64,000 nt of DNA from a bacterium. GTDB taxonomy: Bacteria; Auribacterota; UBA3054. The stretch is taken from positions 360,645 to 424,644 of the forward strand of contig JAFYXV010000007.1 of the NCBI GenBank assembly GCA_017557885.1, in the 5' to 3' direction. Position numbers and translations under genes: made by a program. Of this stretch, positions 30,984 to 39,197 are shown one piece after another. Below the pieces are notes generated by a model. The model was not told the origin of the DNA. It saw nothing but the letters and a program-made list of their open reading frames with translations, and did not search any database. The stretch's first letter is position 1, and the number at the start of each line of letters is the position of its first letter.

Positions 30984-33770
30984 ATGGCTACCACCAAAAA
31001 AGCTGCTTCCGCTAAGAAGTGCCCGAAGTACGTCTATACTTTCGGCGCCGGCAAGGCGGAAGGTAACAAAGACATGAAGAACCTCCTCGGCGGCAAAGGC
31101 GCGAACCTTGCTGAAATGTGCTCCATCGGCCTGCCCGTTCCCGGCGGTTTCACTGTCACCACTGAATGCTGCACCGCTTATTTTGAAAACAAGGGCAAGT
31201 ACCCCTCCTGCCTGGCCGCTCAGGTCAAAGACGCCGTTGCCAAGATGGAAAAAGTCATGGGCAAGAAGTTCGGCGACAAGAAGAATCCTCTTCTCGTTTC
31301 CTGCCGTTCCGGCGCCCGCCAGTCCATGCCCGGCATGATGGAGACCGTCCTTAACGTCGGTCTCTGCACCGAGACGATCCCCGGCCTCATCGCCAAGACC
31401 AACGAGCGTTTCGTTTACGACGCCTACCGCCGCCTGATCACCATGTACGCTGACGTCGTCATGGAAAAGGCCGAGGGCATCGAGCCCGCCGACGGCGAAG
31501 GCATCCGCCGCCAGCTGGAAGGCATCATGGACGCCCTGAAAGCCAAGAAAGGCTACAAGAGCGACACGGATCTGACCTCTGAAGATCTGCAGTACCTCTG
31601 CAAAGAATATAAAGCCAAGATCAAAAAAGTCCTGGGCAAAGAGTTCCCCGACACCGCGGAAGCTCAGCTCTGGGGCGGCATCGGCGCCGTCTTCAAATCC
31701 TGGAACGGCAAACGCGCCATCGCTTACCGCCGCATTGAAGGCATCCCCGACGATTGGGGCACCGCCGTCAACGTGCAGGCCATGGTCTTCGGCAACATGG
31801 GCGAAACTTCCGCCACCGGCGTCGCTTTCTCCCGCAATCCGGCCACCGGCGAACACAAGTTCTACGGTGAATGGCTCATAAACGCCCAGGGCGAAGACGT
31901 GGTCGCGGGCATCCGCACCCCGAACCCCCTGAACAAGGCCACCAAGAACGAACAGAACAAGCACATGAAGTCCCTCGAGGAAGCCATGCCGGCCGTTTAC
32001 AAACAGCTCGACGGCATCCAGAAGAAGCTCGAGAAGCACTATCATGATATGCAGGACATCGAATTCACCATCGAAGACAAGCAGCTCTGGATGCTCCAGT
32101 GCCGCGTCGGCAAACGCACCGGTATGGCCGCTCTCAACATGGCCATCGATATGGTTAAAGAAAAACTGATCGACGAGAAAGAAGCCGTCATGCGTTTGAA
32201 ACCCTCCCAGCTCGATGAACTTCTGCACCCCATTCTGAATCCTGCCGAAGAAAAGAAGGCGACCGTCATCGCCAAAGGCCTGCCCGCCGGTCCCGGCGGC
32301 GCCGTCGGCAAGATCTACTTCACGGCTGAAGCCGCTTGCGAAGCCGTCAAGAAGAACCCCAAGCAGCCCGTCATCCTCGTCCGTGAAGAGACGAACCCCG
32401 AGGACGTCGAAGGCATGCGCGTGGCCGCCGGTATCCTTACCGGCCGCGGCGGCATGACATCCCACGCCGCTCTGGTGGCCCGCGGCTGGGGCAAGTGCTG
32501 CATCGTCGGCTGCTCCGACATTGATGTCAACACCTCCGCCAAGACCATGAAAGTCGCCGGCAAGACCTTCAAGGAAGGCGACGTCATCAGCTTGAACGGC
32601 TCCAAGGGCTATGTTTACGGCACTGAAGTCAAGACCATGGACGCTTCCGAGAATCCTTCTCTCCAGAAGTTCATGAAGCTGGTTGACAAGAACCGCAAGA
32701 TGAAGATCAGGACCAACGCCGACAACCCCGCCGACGCTCTCCAGGCCCTGAAGTTCGGCGCCGAAGGCATCGGCCTTTTCAGAACCGAGCACATGTTCTA
32801 CGGCAAGAACTCCGAGAAACCCTTATTCCTGCTCCGCCAGATGATCCTGGCCAAGGGCGTCAAGGAAAGAGAAGCGATCCTTGCCAAGCTGGGCGTTTAC
32901 GTCAAAGCCAGTGTCAAGGACACCCTGAAAGTCATGAACGGCAAACCGGTCGTCTTCCGTCTGCTGGATCCGCCTCTGCATGAATTCGTCCCGCAGGACG
33001 AGGCCAAGCAGAAAGAGCTGGCCAAGGCCCTGAAGATCGACGTCAAGGAAGTCCGCGAGCGCGGCGAAGGCCTCCACGAGGTCAACCCCATGATGGGTCA
33101 CCGCGGCGTCCGACTGGGCGTCACTTATCCGGAAGTAAGTAAGATGCAGTTCAAGGCCATCTTCGAAGCCACCGCTGAACTTCACAAGGAAGGCTTCAAT
33201 CCGAAACCCGAGATCATGGTCCCCGTGACCTGCTCCGTCAACGAACTGAAGTTCCAGAAGAAGCTTTGCGACGAGGTCTTCGAGGAAGTCAAGAAGGCCA
33301 CCGGCGACAAGAAGCTCTCCTATATGTTCGGCACGATGATCGAAATTCCGAGAGCCGCTCTGCTGGCCGACGAAATGGCTGAAGTGGCCGAATTCTTCTC
33401 TTTCGGCACCAACGACATGACCCAGATGGGCTTCGGCTTCTCCAGAGACGACATCGGCGCCTTCATGGGCGACTATCTGGATAAGAAGATCCTGCCCGCC
33501 GACCCGTTCCAGACCCTGGACCAGGACGGCATCGGCCAGCTCGTTCAGATCGGCACCATGTTGGGCCGCGACACGCGCCCCAATTTGGAAGTCGGTATCT
33601 GCGGCGAGCACGGCGGCGACGCCGAAAGCGTGAAGTTCTGCTACTTCAACGGTCTCGACTACGTCAGCTGCAGCCCCTTCCGCGTTCCTATCGCCCGCTT
33701 GGCCGCCGCTCAGGCCGCCATCGAGGAAGAAAGGGCCGCCAAGAAGTGCAAATGCGGCAAATGCAAATAA
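30984..33770 (+). CDS. ppdK: Pyruvate, phosphate dikinase
   Basis: Interconverts pyruvate + ATP + Pi with PEP + AMP + PPi; in fermenters it often runs in glycolysis using PPi. The 928-residue product has the three normal parts: ATP-grasp domain (GGKGANLAEM near the start, SCRSGARQSMPGMMETVLN), swivelling phosphohistidine domain with catalytic His494 in GGMTSHAALVARG, and PEP-binding barrel with LGVRLG-like GHRGVRLGVTYPE, FGTNDMTQM and Cys873 in GICGEHGG. The tail is Cys/Lys-rich (KKCKCGKCK), a small oddity that could bind metal. Codon use is strongly biased to C-ending codons, consistent with very high expression. It has its own promoter. Confidence 0.97.
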   Translation: MATTKKAASAKKCPKYVYTFGAGKAEGNKDMKNLLGGKGANLAEMCSIGLPVPGGFTVTTECCTAYFENKGKYPSCLAAQVKDAVAKMEKVMGKKFGDKKNPLLVSCRSGARQSMPGMMETVLNVGLCTETIPGLIAKTNERFVYDAYRRLITMYADVVMEKAEGIEPADGEGIRRQLEGIMDALKAKKGYKSDTDLTSEDLQYLCKEYKAKIKKVLGKEFPDTAEAQLWGGIGAVFKSWNGKRAIAYRRIEGIPDDWGTAVNVQAMVFGNMGETSATGVAFSRNPATGEHKFYGEWLINAQGEDVVAGIRTPNPLNKATKNEQNKHMKSLEEAMPAVYKQLDGIQKKLEKHYHDMQDIEFTIEDKQLWMLQCRVGKRTGMAALNMAIDMVKEKLIDEKEAVMRLKPSQLDELLHPILNPAEEKKATVIAKGLPAGPGGAVGKIYFTAEAACEAVKKNPKQPVILVREETNPEDVEGMRVAAGILTGRGGMTSHAALVARGWGKCCIVGCSDIDVNTSAKTMKVAGKTFKEGDVISLNGSKGYVYGTEVKTMDASENPSLQKFMKLVDKNRKMKIRTNADNPADALQALKFGAEGIGLFRTEHMFYGKNSEKPLFLLRQMILAKGVKEREAILAKLGVYVKASVKDTLKVMNGKPVVFRLLDPPLHEFVPQDEAKQKELAKALKIDVKEVRERGEGLHEVNPMMGHRGVRLGVTYPEVSKMQFKAIFEATAELHKEGFNPKPEIMVPVTCSVNELKFQKKLCDEVFEEVKKATGDKKLSYMFGTMIEIPRAALLADEMAEVAEFFSFGTNDMTQMGFGFSRDDIGAFMGDYLDKKILPADPFQTLDQDGIGQLVQIGTMLGRDTRPNLEVGICGEHGGDAESVKFCYFNGLDYVSCSPFRVPIARLAAAQAAIEEERAAKKCKCGKCK

Positions 33771-33806
33771 TCGTTTGATCAAAAATGTTTGCTTGAATTC
33801 CATAAT

Positions 33807-33837
33807 TTAGGGATGCCCCGCGACGGGGCATCCCTAA
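33807..33837 (+). other. Long perfect hairpin without U tract after ppdK
   Basis: TTAGGGATGCCCC and GGGGCATCCCTAA form a 13-pair perfect stem with loop GCGAC, 36 bases after the ppdK stop. No T run follows, so it is not a classical terminator on either strand. It may protect the 3' end of the ppdK mRNA or separate it from the small lipoprotein gene. Confidence 0.6.
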
Positions 33838-33857
33838 AAACCCCCAAGAGGTGAAAA

Positions 33858-34064
33858 ATGAAAGCCCTGAATCTTTTGCTTCTCGCAGCCGCCGCGGCTT
33901 TGGTCTTCGGCTGCACGACCGTCAAGGAAGAGCAGGAATCCGCTCCGGAACCCGCTCAGATCGAAGAAACGGCGGAAGCCGCCGCTCAGAACGAGCAGCC
34001 GGCGGTTCCTTCTGTCCGTCACGAGAACGGCACTCTTGTCATCGACATGGTGGAAGTCCAGTAA
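33858..34064 (+). CDS. Small acidic lipoprotein
   Basis: A 68-residue protein with a lipoprotein signal (MKALNLLLLAAAAALVFGC, Cys19) followed by a short Glu/Ala/Pro-rich disordered chain ending in NGTLVIDMVEVQ. No domain is recognised. AAGAGGTG gives a good ribosome-binding site and a strong terminator follows, so the gene is real. No separate promoter is evident between ppdK and it, and the hairpin without U tract lies in between, so it is probably read from the ppdK promoter. Small lipoproteins of this sort may be envelope spacers or anchors, but that is a guess. Confidence 0.72.
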   Translation: MKALNLLLLAAAAALVFGCTTVKEEQESAPEPAQIEETAEAAAQNEQPAVPSVRHENGTLVIDMVEVQ

Positions 34065-34088
34065 AGACTCAAAAGTTTTTGCAAAGGA

Positions 34089-34117
34089 AAAAGCAGGCTC
34101 ATACGAGCCTGCTTTTT
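34089..34117 (+). terminator. Bidirectional intrinsic terminator
   Basis: AAGCAGGCTC (34091-34100) and GAGCCTGCTT (34105-34114), ten pairs with loop ATAC, with T's after it on the plus strand and A's before it, so it also works for the convergent beta-helix gene. Confidence 0.88.
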
Positions 34118-34157
34118 AATTTGATCGTTTTAGAAGTTTTGCAGAATCTGCCGCGCA

Positions 34158-35330
34158 TCACTTATTCCATGAGCCTGACAGCATTTTTTCGATGCTCCTG
34201 AGTTTCGGGAAACTTTTGCCTTCCTCTATTTCCCAAATATTGTCGAAATCCCAATCGCGGTAATTCTGCTTTGTCATAAGCCTGCTGTTGGAGGTTCCCG
34301 AGTGATACTTCGGGTCGTCCCTAAGGTTGTCCTTGCTGTAAAAAGAATTTATGATATTTTTGGAATCTCCGAAAATGTGCATCATATCCCAGTTTTTGTA
34401 ACCGTTCATTTTTGTCAGGATCAGGCATCTGTCCAGATAAGCTGTTCCGCTTGACACGCAGTAAATATCCGTCGGCCCGATCTTCCTGGGATCGCCGACT
34501 CTCCTGAGGACGCCGTTGCCGCCCGCAGCCATTCCGTTGCTTTGGACGGGAGCGTAGTTGTCTTTGAATTCTCCCAGGCAGCGGCAATTCTTGAAAAACA
34601 CGTTGTCGGCTTTCATTATGAAACCGGCGGCCTGACAGTAGCGGTTTTTGAATTCAATGTCAGTCTCGCAGTTTAAAAAGACGGAGTTCTTGCCCAAACT
34701 GGCATAGCCGGAGGCGACGCCTTCGCTTTCCAACCTTCCCGACAAATACACGTTCTCTATTCTGCATTCGCTTACGGAAGCGGCAAGACCGGCGGCGGAA
34801 CTCTTTCCGTCGAAGGAAAAATTAACGAGGGCCAGATTTTTAACCGTCGTCGGCTTTTCAAGGCGGACCATGGCGTCGGACAATTCCTGATTGAATCTGT
34901 TGGTCACGAGAACATAGCTTATGAGATCAGCGGAGCCTATTTTGGAGAAAAGCGTGGCGCAGAGATCTTTCCTGTCTATGTAAAGGTTTGAGATCGTGTG
35001 CCCGCCGCCGTCGAAATGGCCTATGAAGGCGTGTGCTTGATAAACGTTCGCGTTATTAATGTTATTTCGCGTTTGCGTCCATCCGATGGGAAGAAAGCCT
35101 TTGCCGTTGTCCCAGGATCTTGTCTCGGAGGCGTCTATGTCGGCGGTCATGAGAAAATGCTTTCCGCGGTTTTGGACCAGGTTTTCGCTCAGCCAGACCA
35201 GATGCTCGATCTTGCTGATGAGAAAAGGCTTTTCAGGGGTGCCAATACCCTCCGGAGTTTCCGGACGGTTGTCGGCGCAGACCGCGAGGGAAAAGAGAAA
35301 AATGATTTGAAATAGTAAAAGTTTTCGCAT
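34158..35330 (-). CDS. Secreted GLUG-type beta-helix protein
   Basis: A 390-residue exported protein with a signal peptide (cut near residue 19, ...LAVCA). The N-terminal mature part matches the GLUG-type surface proteins: GIGTPEKPFLISKIEHLVWLSE, HFLMTADIDASETRSWDNG, FLPIGW, then FIGHFDGGGHTISNLYIDR, followed by beta-helix-like rungs with short repeats of V-x-N-L-A-L-V-N and IENVYLSGRL. Such proteins are adhesin- or polysaccharide-associated in other bacteria. GGAGGG precedes the ATG. No sorting signal or PEP-CTERM is seen at its C-terminus. The base composition is noticeably more A/T-rich than its neighbours, suggesting an accessory gene. Confidence 0.75.
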   Translation of the reverse strand: MRKLLLFQIIFLFSLAVCADNRPETPEGIGTPEKPFLISKIEHLVWLSENLVQNRGKHFLMTADIDASETRSWDNGKGFLPIGWTQTRNNINNANVYQAHAFIGHFDGGGHTISNLYIDRKDLCATLFSKIGSADLISYVLVTNRFNQELSDAMVRLEKPTTVKNLALVNFSFDGKSSAAGLAASVSECRIENVYLSGRLESEGVASGYASLGKNSVFLNCETDIEFKNRYCQAAGFIMKADNVFFKNCRCLGEFKDNYAPVQSNGMAAGGNGVLRRVGDPRKIGPTDIYCVSSGTAYLDRCLILTKMNGYKNWDMMHIFGDSKNIINSFYSKDNLRDDPKYHSGTSNSRLMTKQNYRDWDFDNIWEIEEGKSFPKLRSIEKMLSGSWNK

Positions 35331-35399
35331 AAGCCCTCCGAAAGGGTTGATGTTTATGGCTTTTCTATTTTAGCAGAAAGAACGTTTCCTGTCAGAAAT

Positions 35400-35424
35400 T
35401 AAAAAAACAGCTTATTTCGTGCTG
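35400..35424 (-). terminator. Probable terminator overlapping the rodA stop
   Basis: On the minus strand ACAGC and GCTGT form a five-pair stem with a nine-base loop (35406-35424), followed by a T7 run. The stem is weak, so efficiency is uncertain. Confidence 0.5.
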
Positions 35425-36494
35425 TCGGCGTAGATGCTTTGGAGAACGCCCAGGGAGATCATGGTGCAGAGAAGAGAGGAGCCGCCGTAGGAAAAGAGGG
35501 GAAGGGGAACGCCGATGACCGGCATCATGCCGGTGCACATGCCCACGTTCATGATGACGTGGGTGGCGATAAGGACGGCGATGCCCGTCGCAACCGTGAC
35601 GCCGAAAAGGTCACGGGCGCCGCGGGCGATCCTGAGGGCCGCCAGGATCAGGAAAAAGTAAAGGCATAGTAAAAGTACGGAGCCGATGAAGCCCCACTCC
35701 TCGCCGAAGACTGAGAAGATGAAATCCGTATGACGCTCGGGAAGGAAATTTAGCTTGCTCATGCGGGATTCCCCGTAGCCTCTGCCGAAGAGCATTCCGC
35801 TGCCGAGGGTCAATTTCGACATCAGGGCGTGATAGCCGTAGCCCCAGGGGTCCCTTTCCGGATGCCAGGTCAATAAGAAGCGCTGCTTCTGATAATTTTT
35901 CAGAAGGAACATCCAGACGGGCGGGAAAGCCGCCACTACGCCGAGAAAGGTAGTCAGTAGGAGGGAAAGTTTCGTGCCCGTCACAAGGAACATGGCGATC
36001 ACCACCGGGAAAAAAGTCAGCATGGTCCCCAGGTCGGGCTGGAGAAGAATGAGAGCCATGGGGATCGCCAGGATGCCGAAGGACATCAGGTAATATTTCC
36101 AACTGTAACGGTGCTCCTCAAAATCGGAGAAATATCTTCCGAAAAGAAAAATGACGGCGATCTTGGTGAATTCCGAGGGCTGGATGCCGAAGGAGCCGAA
36201 GCCCAGCCAGGCTTTGGCGCCGTTGCGTTCCTGTCCGATTATCAAGACCGCCAGAAGCGTAAGCAGGGAGAAGCCGTAGATGATGGTGGCGTAATGGTGG
36301 AAGAAAAGGTAGGGAACAAGAGAGATGCCGATGGCAAAGACCACGCCCAGGGCGAGCCACATAAGCTGGCGGGAAACATAATCGGAATGGTAGCCGGAAG
36401 AGGCGCTGTAGATAGCCAGAACGCCCGCAATGCCCAGCAGAATGGCCGGGATCCAAAGAAAATAGCAGACGTGGTAATGGCGAAGATCCGTCAT
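35412..36494 (-). CDS. rodA: Rod shape-determining protein RodA (SEDS glycosyltransferase)
   Basis: SEDS-family peptidoglycan polymerase that works with PBP2 in cell elongation, in the inner membrane. The 360-residue product has about ten membrane spans and the RodA/FtsW signatures: AIYSASSGY near residue 28, NGAKAWLGFGSFGIQPSEFTKIA, LLQPDLGTML, and the catalytic-loop region LNFLPERHTDFIFSVFGEEWG, ending with MMPVIGVPLPLFSYGGSSLL. RodA is preferred over FtsW because no division genes are near and the loop reads like RodA. A mrdA partner is not in the window. GAGGAAGG is the ribosome-binding site. It follows ribE by seven bases. Confidence 0.93.
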   Translation of the reverse strand: MTDLRHYHVCYFLWIPAILLGIAGVLAIYSASSGYHSDYVSRQLMWLALGVVFAIGISLVPYLFFHHYATIIYGFSLLTLLAVLIIGQERNGAKAWLGFGSFGIQPSEFTKIAVIFLFGRYFSDFEEHRYSWKYYLMSFGILAIPMALILLQPDLGTMLTFFPVVIAMFLVTGTKLSLLLTTFLGVVAAFPPVWMFLLKNYQKQRFLLTWHPERDPWGYGYHALMSKLTLGSGMLFGRGYGESRMSKLNFLPERHTDFIFSVFGEEWGFIGSVLLLCLYFFLILAALRIARGARDLFGVTVATGIAVLIATHVIMNVGMCTGMMPVIGVPLPLFSYGGSSLLCTMISLGVLQSIYADSTK

Positions 36495-36501
36495 GCCTTC
36501 C

Positions 36502-37086
36502 TCACTTCTTTAAAGCGGCCCGGACGTATTTGCCTAAAATGTCGGTCTCGATGTTGAGGGGAGAGCCGACGCGGATATCTTTAAGTGTCGTATTGTTTAA
36601 GGTGGCCGGGATAATGTGCAGCGATATCTCAGGAACGACGCTCGCTATCGTCAGGCTGATGCCGTTGACCGCTATGAAGCCCTTTTCAACGCAGTAGGGG
36701 CTCAATTCAGGGGGGATCTGGAAGCGAAGCACCATGTCATCACCCTCGTAGTGAAAAGAGCGCACAGGGACGCAGCAGTCGATATGGCCCTGCACGAAAT
36801 GTCCGCCCATCCTTGTCGCAGGAGTTACGGCTCTTTCAAGGTTGACCTTGCTTCCGTAACGGTAGGAGGAGGCGAAGGTGCGCTTTATGGTCTCCTCCTG
36901 AAGCTGGACGGTGAAGGAAGCGTCGCTTCTTTCAGTGACGGTGGTGCAGACGCCGTCTATGGCCACGCTGTCGCCCAAATTCAGAGTGGGGGCAATTTGA
37001 GGCGCGCTTACGGTGAGCTCAAGGACGCGGCCCGCTCTTTTCAGTTCAGTGACCTGCCCTATAGTCTCTACGATTCCTGTGAACAT
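36502..37086 (-). CDS. ribE: Riboflavin synthase alpha chain
   Basis: Converts two 6,7-dimethyl-8-ribityllumazines to riboflavin. The 194-residue product starts with the diagnostic MFTGIVE and shows the internal two-fold repeat of the family: GDSVAIDGVCTTV in the first half and GFIAVNGISLTI in the second, with GGHFVQGHID between them. ATG 37086 lies inside the end of accD (19-base overlap); an upstream in-frame codon would give five extra residues that the family lacks. No other rib genes are next to it. It is probably translated by coupling with accD. Confidence 0.93.
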   Translation of the reverse strand: MFTGIVETIGQVTELKRAGRVLELTVSAPQIAPTLNLGDSVAIDGVCTTVTERSDASFTVQLQEETIKRTFASSYRYGSKVNLERAVTPATRMGGHFVQGHIDCCVPVRSFHYEGDDMVLRFQIPPELSPYCVEKGFIAVNGISLTIASVVPEISLHIIPATLNNTTLKDIRVGSPLNIETDILGKYVRAALKK

Positions 37087-37904
37087 AAGTAGCTCAGGCA
37101 CTTGGAAAGCGTTTCTTTCAGTTCCGGACGGGGAGAGATGATGTCTATCTGGCCGTGCTGCAAAAGGAACTCGGCGGTCTGGAACCCCTCCGGCAGGTCC
37201 TGGTGAGTCGTCTGCTTGATGACTCTGGCGCCGGCGAATCCGATCATGGCTTTCGGTTCGGCTATGATAAGGTCGCCTAAGGTGGCGAAACTGGCGGTGG
37301 TGCCGCCGTAGGTGGGGTTGGTCAGTATGACGACATAGGGGACGCCGGCGTTTTTCAGCTTACCGACCGCGGCGGCGGTCTTGGCCATCTGCATGAGCCC
37401 GACTATTCCTTCGTGCATTCTTACGCCGCCGGAGGCGGTGACCACCACCAGCGGGATCTTTTTCTCCAAAGCCAGCTCCGCCGCCCTGGTTATTTTTTCG
37501 CCCACGGCGGAGCCTATGGAGCCGCCCATGAAATCGAAGTTCATGACGGCCAGGACGATCTCGCGGCCGTCGATCCTGCCGACGCCGTATATGACGGCTT
37601 CGTTTTCGCCGGTCTTCGTCCTGGCGGCCTCCTGCTTTTCAGGGTAGGGAGTGCCGTCGTTGAATTCCAGGGGATCGGCGGAGACGAGATTCTCGTCTAT
37701 CTCGACGAAGGAATCCTCGTCGGTGAGCATGCCGATGCGGTCGCGCACGGGAAGCTTGTAATGATGGCCGCATTTGGGGCAGACCTGAAGGGCTTCGCTA
37801 AGTTTTTTGCAATAAATTATCTCCCCGCAACCTTCGCATTTCGTCCAGAGACCGTCAGGCATGCATCTGCGTTTTTTACGCAAGCGAGAAAAACTGTTTG
37901 TCAA
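37068..37904 (-). CDS. accD: Acetyl-CoA carboxylase carboxyltransferase beta subunit
   Basis: Transfers CO2 from carboxybiotin to acetyl-CoA, the first step of fatty-acid synthesis, together with AccA. The 278-residue product has the zinc finger C-x2-C-x15-C-x2-C in LWTKCEGCGE ... VCPKCGHH, and the crotonase-like core with MNFDFMGGSIGSAVGEK, VVTASGGVRMHEG and NPTYGGTTASFA. The start is TTG 37904, chosen because GAGG lies six bases upstream and the extra residues match the basic N-terminus of other AccD proteins; ATG 37862 is the alternative. tRNA-Leu ends only 20 bases upstream, so this mRNA probably starts as a tRNA-Cys/tRNA-Leu/accD transcript. Confidence 0.94.
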   Translation of the reverse strand: MTNSFSRLRKKRRCMPDGLWTKCEGCGEIIYCKKLSEALQVCPKCGHHYKLPVRDRIGMLTDEDSFVEIDENLVSADPLEFNDGTPYPEKQEAARTKTGENEAVIYGVGRIDGREIVLAVMNFDFMGGSIGSAVGEKITRAAELALEKKIPLVVVTASGGVRMHEGIVGLMQMAKTAAAVGKLKNAGVPYVVILTNPTYGGTTASFATLGDLIIAEPKAMIGFAGARVIKQTTHQDLPEGFQTAEFLLQHGQIDIISPRPELKETLSKCLSYLCSQES

Positions 37905-37924
37905 TTGCTACCTCGGGAGAAGAG

Positions 37925-38008
37925 TGCCGAGGGCCGGACTCGAACCGGCACGTGCAAAAGCACAAGGGATTTTAAATCCCTGGCGTCTACCAATTCCGCC
38001 ACTTCGGC
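37925..38008 (-). tRNA. tRNA-Leu (TAA)
   Basis: Cloverleaf with long variable arm. Anticodon stem AGGGA/TCCCT with loop TTTAAAA gives anticodon TAA. D-arm GGCGGAATTGGTAGACGC is typical of tRNA-Leu. The acceptor stem has one A-C mismatch at pair 6-67. CCA is not encoded, unlike the other tRNAs here, so the 3' end needs CCA addition. Confidence 0.93.
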
Positions 38009-38024
38009 ATTTTAAGAAAAAAAT

Positions 38025-38100
38025 TGGAGGCGGCGATCGGAATCGAACCGATGAATGAAGGTTTTGCAAACCTTTGCCTTAGCCACTTGGCTACACCGCC
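38025..38100 (-). tRNA. tRNA-Cys (GCA)
   Basis: Acceptor GGCGGTG/CGCCGCC, anticodon stem AAGGT/ACCTT with loop TTGCAAA (anticodon GCA), T-loop TTCGATT and encoded CCA. It lies 16 bases upstream of tRNA-Leu on the same strand. Confidence 0.95.
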
Positions 38101-38123
38101 TTTTTTTAAGGAATTGTTCAGTT

Positions 38124-38152
38124 ATACTATCAAAAGGCCCTTGATAAGTCAA
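38124..38152 (-). promoter_or_regulatory. Promoter of the tRNA-Cys/tRNA-Leu/accD unit
   Basis: On the minus strand TTGACT (38147-38152), 17-base spacer, TAGTAT (38124-38129). The -35 overlaps the ybbR stop codon. The tRNA-Cys starts 24 bases downstream of the -10. Confidence 0.65.
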
Positions 38153-39186
38153 TCCGCCTTGGAGGAAACTTCCGGTTTGGAAGGGGCCGCCGGCTTGGGA
38201 GCCTTGGGGACTTTCGGCTTTTGCTGGATGCTCACTTCAATTTCCGAAGGGATGATCTTTTTCACGTTTCCCACCTTCGGCGGCAGGACTTTCACCGGCA
38301 GGGTATAGTCGGCGGGGGCCAGGTTGTTGACGTCCACATAGGGGCTGATGGATTTGGGATCGAAAGCCTCAGCGTCCTCCACCGGGACTTCCATGATAAG
38401 ATCCACGGTGGCGGGCTGAAAGGTGACTTCCTTGTCGCCCTGGGGCGTTCCGAAACGGGCGATGGCAATTTTCTCAAGACTGACGACCTTCGGCTCGTGG
38501 CTTATCTCAAGCTTTACCGTCACGTGCCTGGTGTGGGCGTTCAGCTTTTCCGGCACGACCACGGAGCAGAGAGTGTCCAGATCCTTGTTGACGCCTTCCA
38601 CGCTGAGTGTTTCCGTGGATAGGCTTTCCATTTTGCTAAGCAGTTCCTCCGGGCCTTTCACGGTTATAAAAGAAGGGGAGACGTTGGTCTGGGTTATGGC
38701 GTAGCCTTCCCCGGGCGTGCCCTTGATGTCCACCCGGATGGGCAGGCTGCGGTCTCCTATGGTGTCCACTACCGCCCTGAGACGCCTGGGATACACGTCC
38801 ATCACGGTGAATTTGTCCTTGTCCGCGGAGGGCCCCATGTATTGGGCCATGGAGGGCTTTAGTTCCAGGGAGGGGATGACGTTCTGCTCTTTCTCGGCGG
38901 TGAAATCCAGGTAAAGGGCGAAGTCGCCGGGACGAACTTTGGCGCGGTCTATTTTGGCGCAGCGCACTGTCAGTTTCACCTGGTTGATCTCCTCGGTGGT
39001 GTTTGTGAGGCAGGTGAAGGCCGTGAATTTTTCCGGGTCGCTGACGTTGCAGACCACTTCCGCGTCCATCTGGAACTCTTCGGATCCGCTGACCTTGTAG
39101 CGGGCCCACAGGAAAATAGAGAGGCCGATGGAGATCATGATGACCATGGTCAGGCGGGTGCCTTTAAATTGATTGAGCTTGTTCAT
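38149..39186 (-). CDS. YbbR-domain protein
   Basis: A 345-residue membrane-anchored extracytoplasmic protein: short cytoplasmic N-terminus, one membrane helix (about 14-27, VIMISIGLSIFLWAR), then tandem YbbR-like beta domains with the family's recurring VxVDIKGTPGEGYAITQTNVSPSFITVKGPEELL pattern split across strands (about 150-180), and a Pro/Lys/Ala-rich tail. In Firmicutes the YbbR protein CdaR regulates the c-di-AMP synthase CdaA, which is normally encoded next to it. No diadenylate cyclase gene is adjacent here. It follows the exosortase gene by 11 bases, the last gene of panE-pyrF-xrt-ybbR. Confidence 0.85.
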   Translation of the reverse strand: MNKLNQFKGTRLTMVIMISIGLSIFLWARYKVSGSEEFQMDAEVVCNVSDPEKFTAFTCLTNTTEEINQVKLTVRCAKIDRAKVRPGDFALYLDFTAEKEQNVIPSLELKPSMAQYMGPSADKDKFTVMDVYPRRLRAVVDTIGDRSLPIRVDIKGTPGEGYAITQTNVSPSFITVKGPEELLSKMESLSTETLSVEGVNKDLDTLCSVVVPEKLNAHTRHVTVKLEISHEPKVVSLEKIAIARFGTPQGDKEVTFQPATVDLIMEVPVEDAEAFDPKSISPYVDVNNLAPADYTLPVKVLPPKVGNVKKIIPSEIEVSIQQKPKVPKAPKPAAPSKPEVSSKAD

Positions 39187-39197
39187 AGGCGAAAAAT

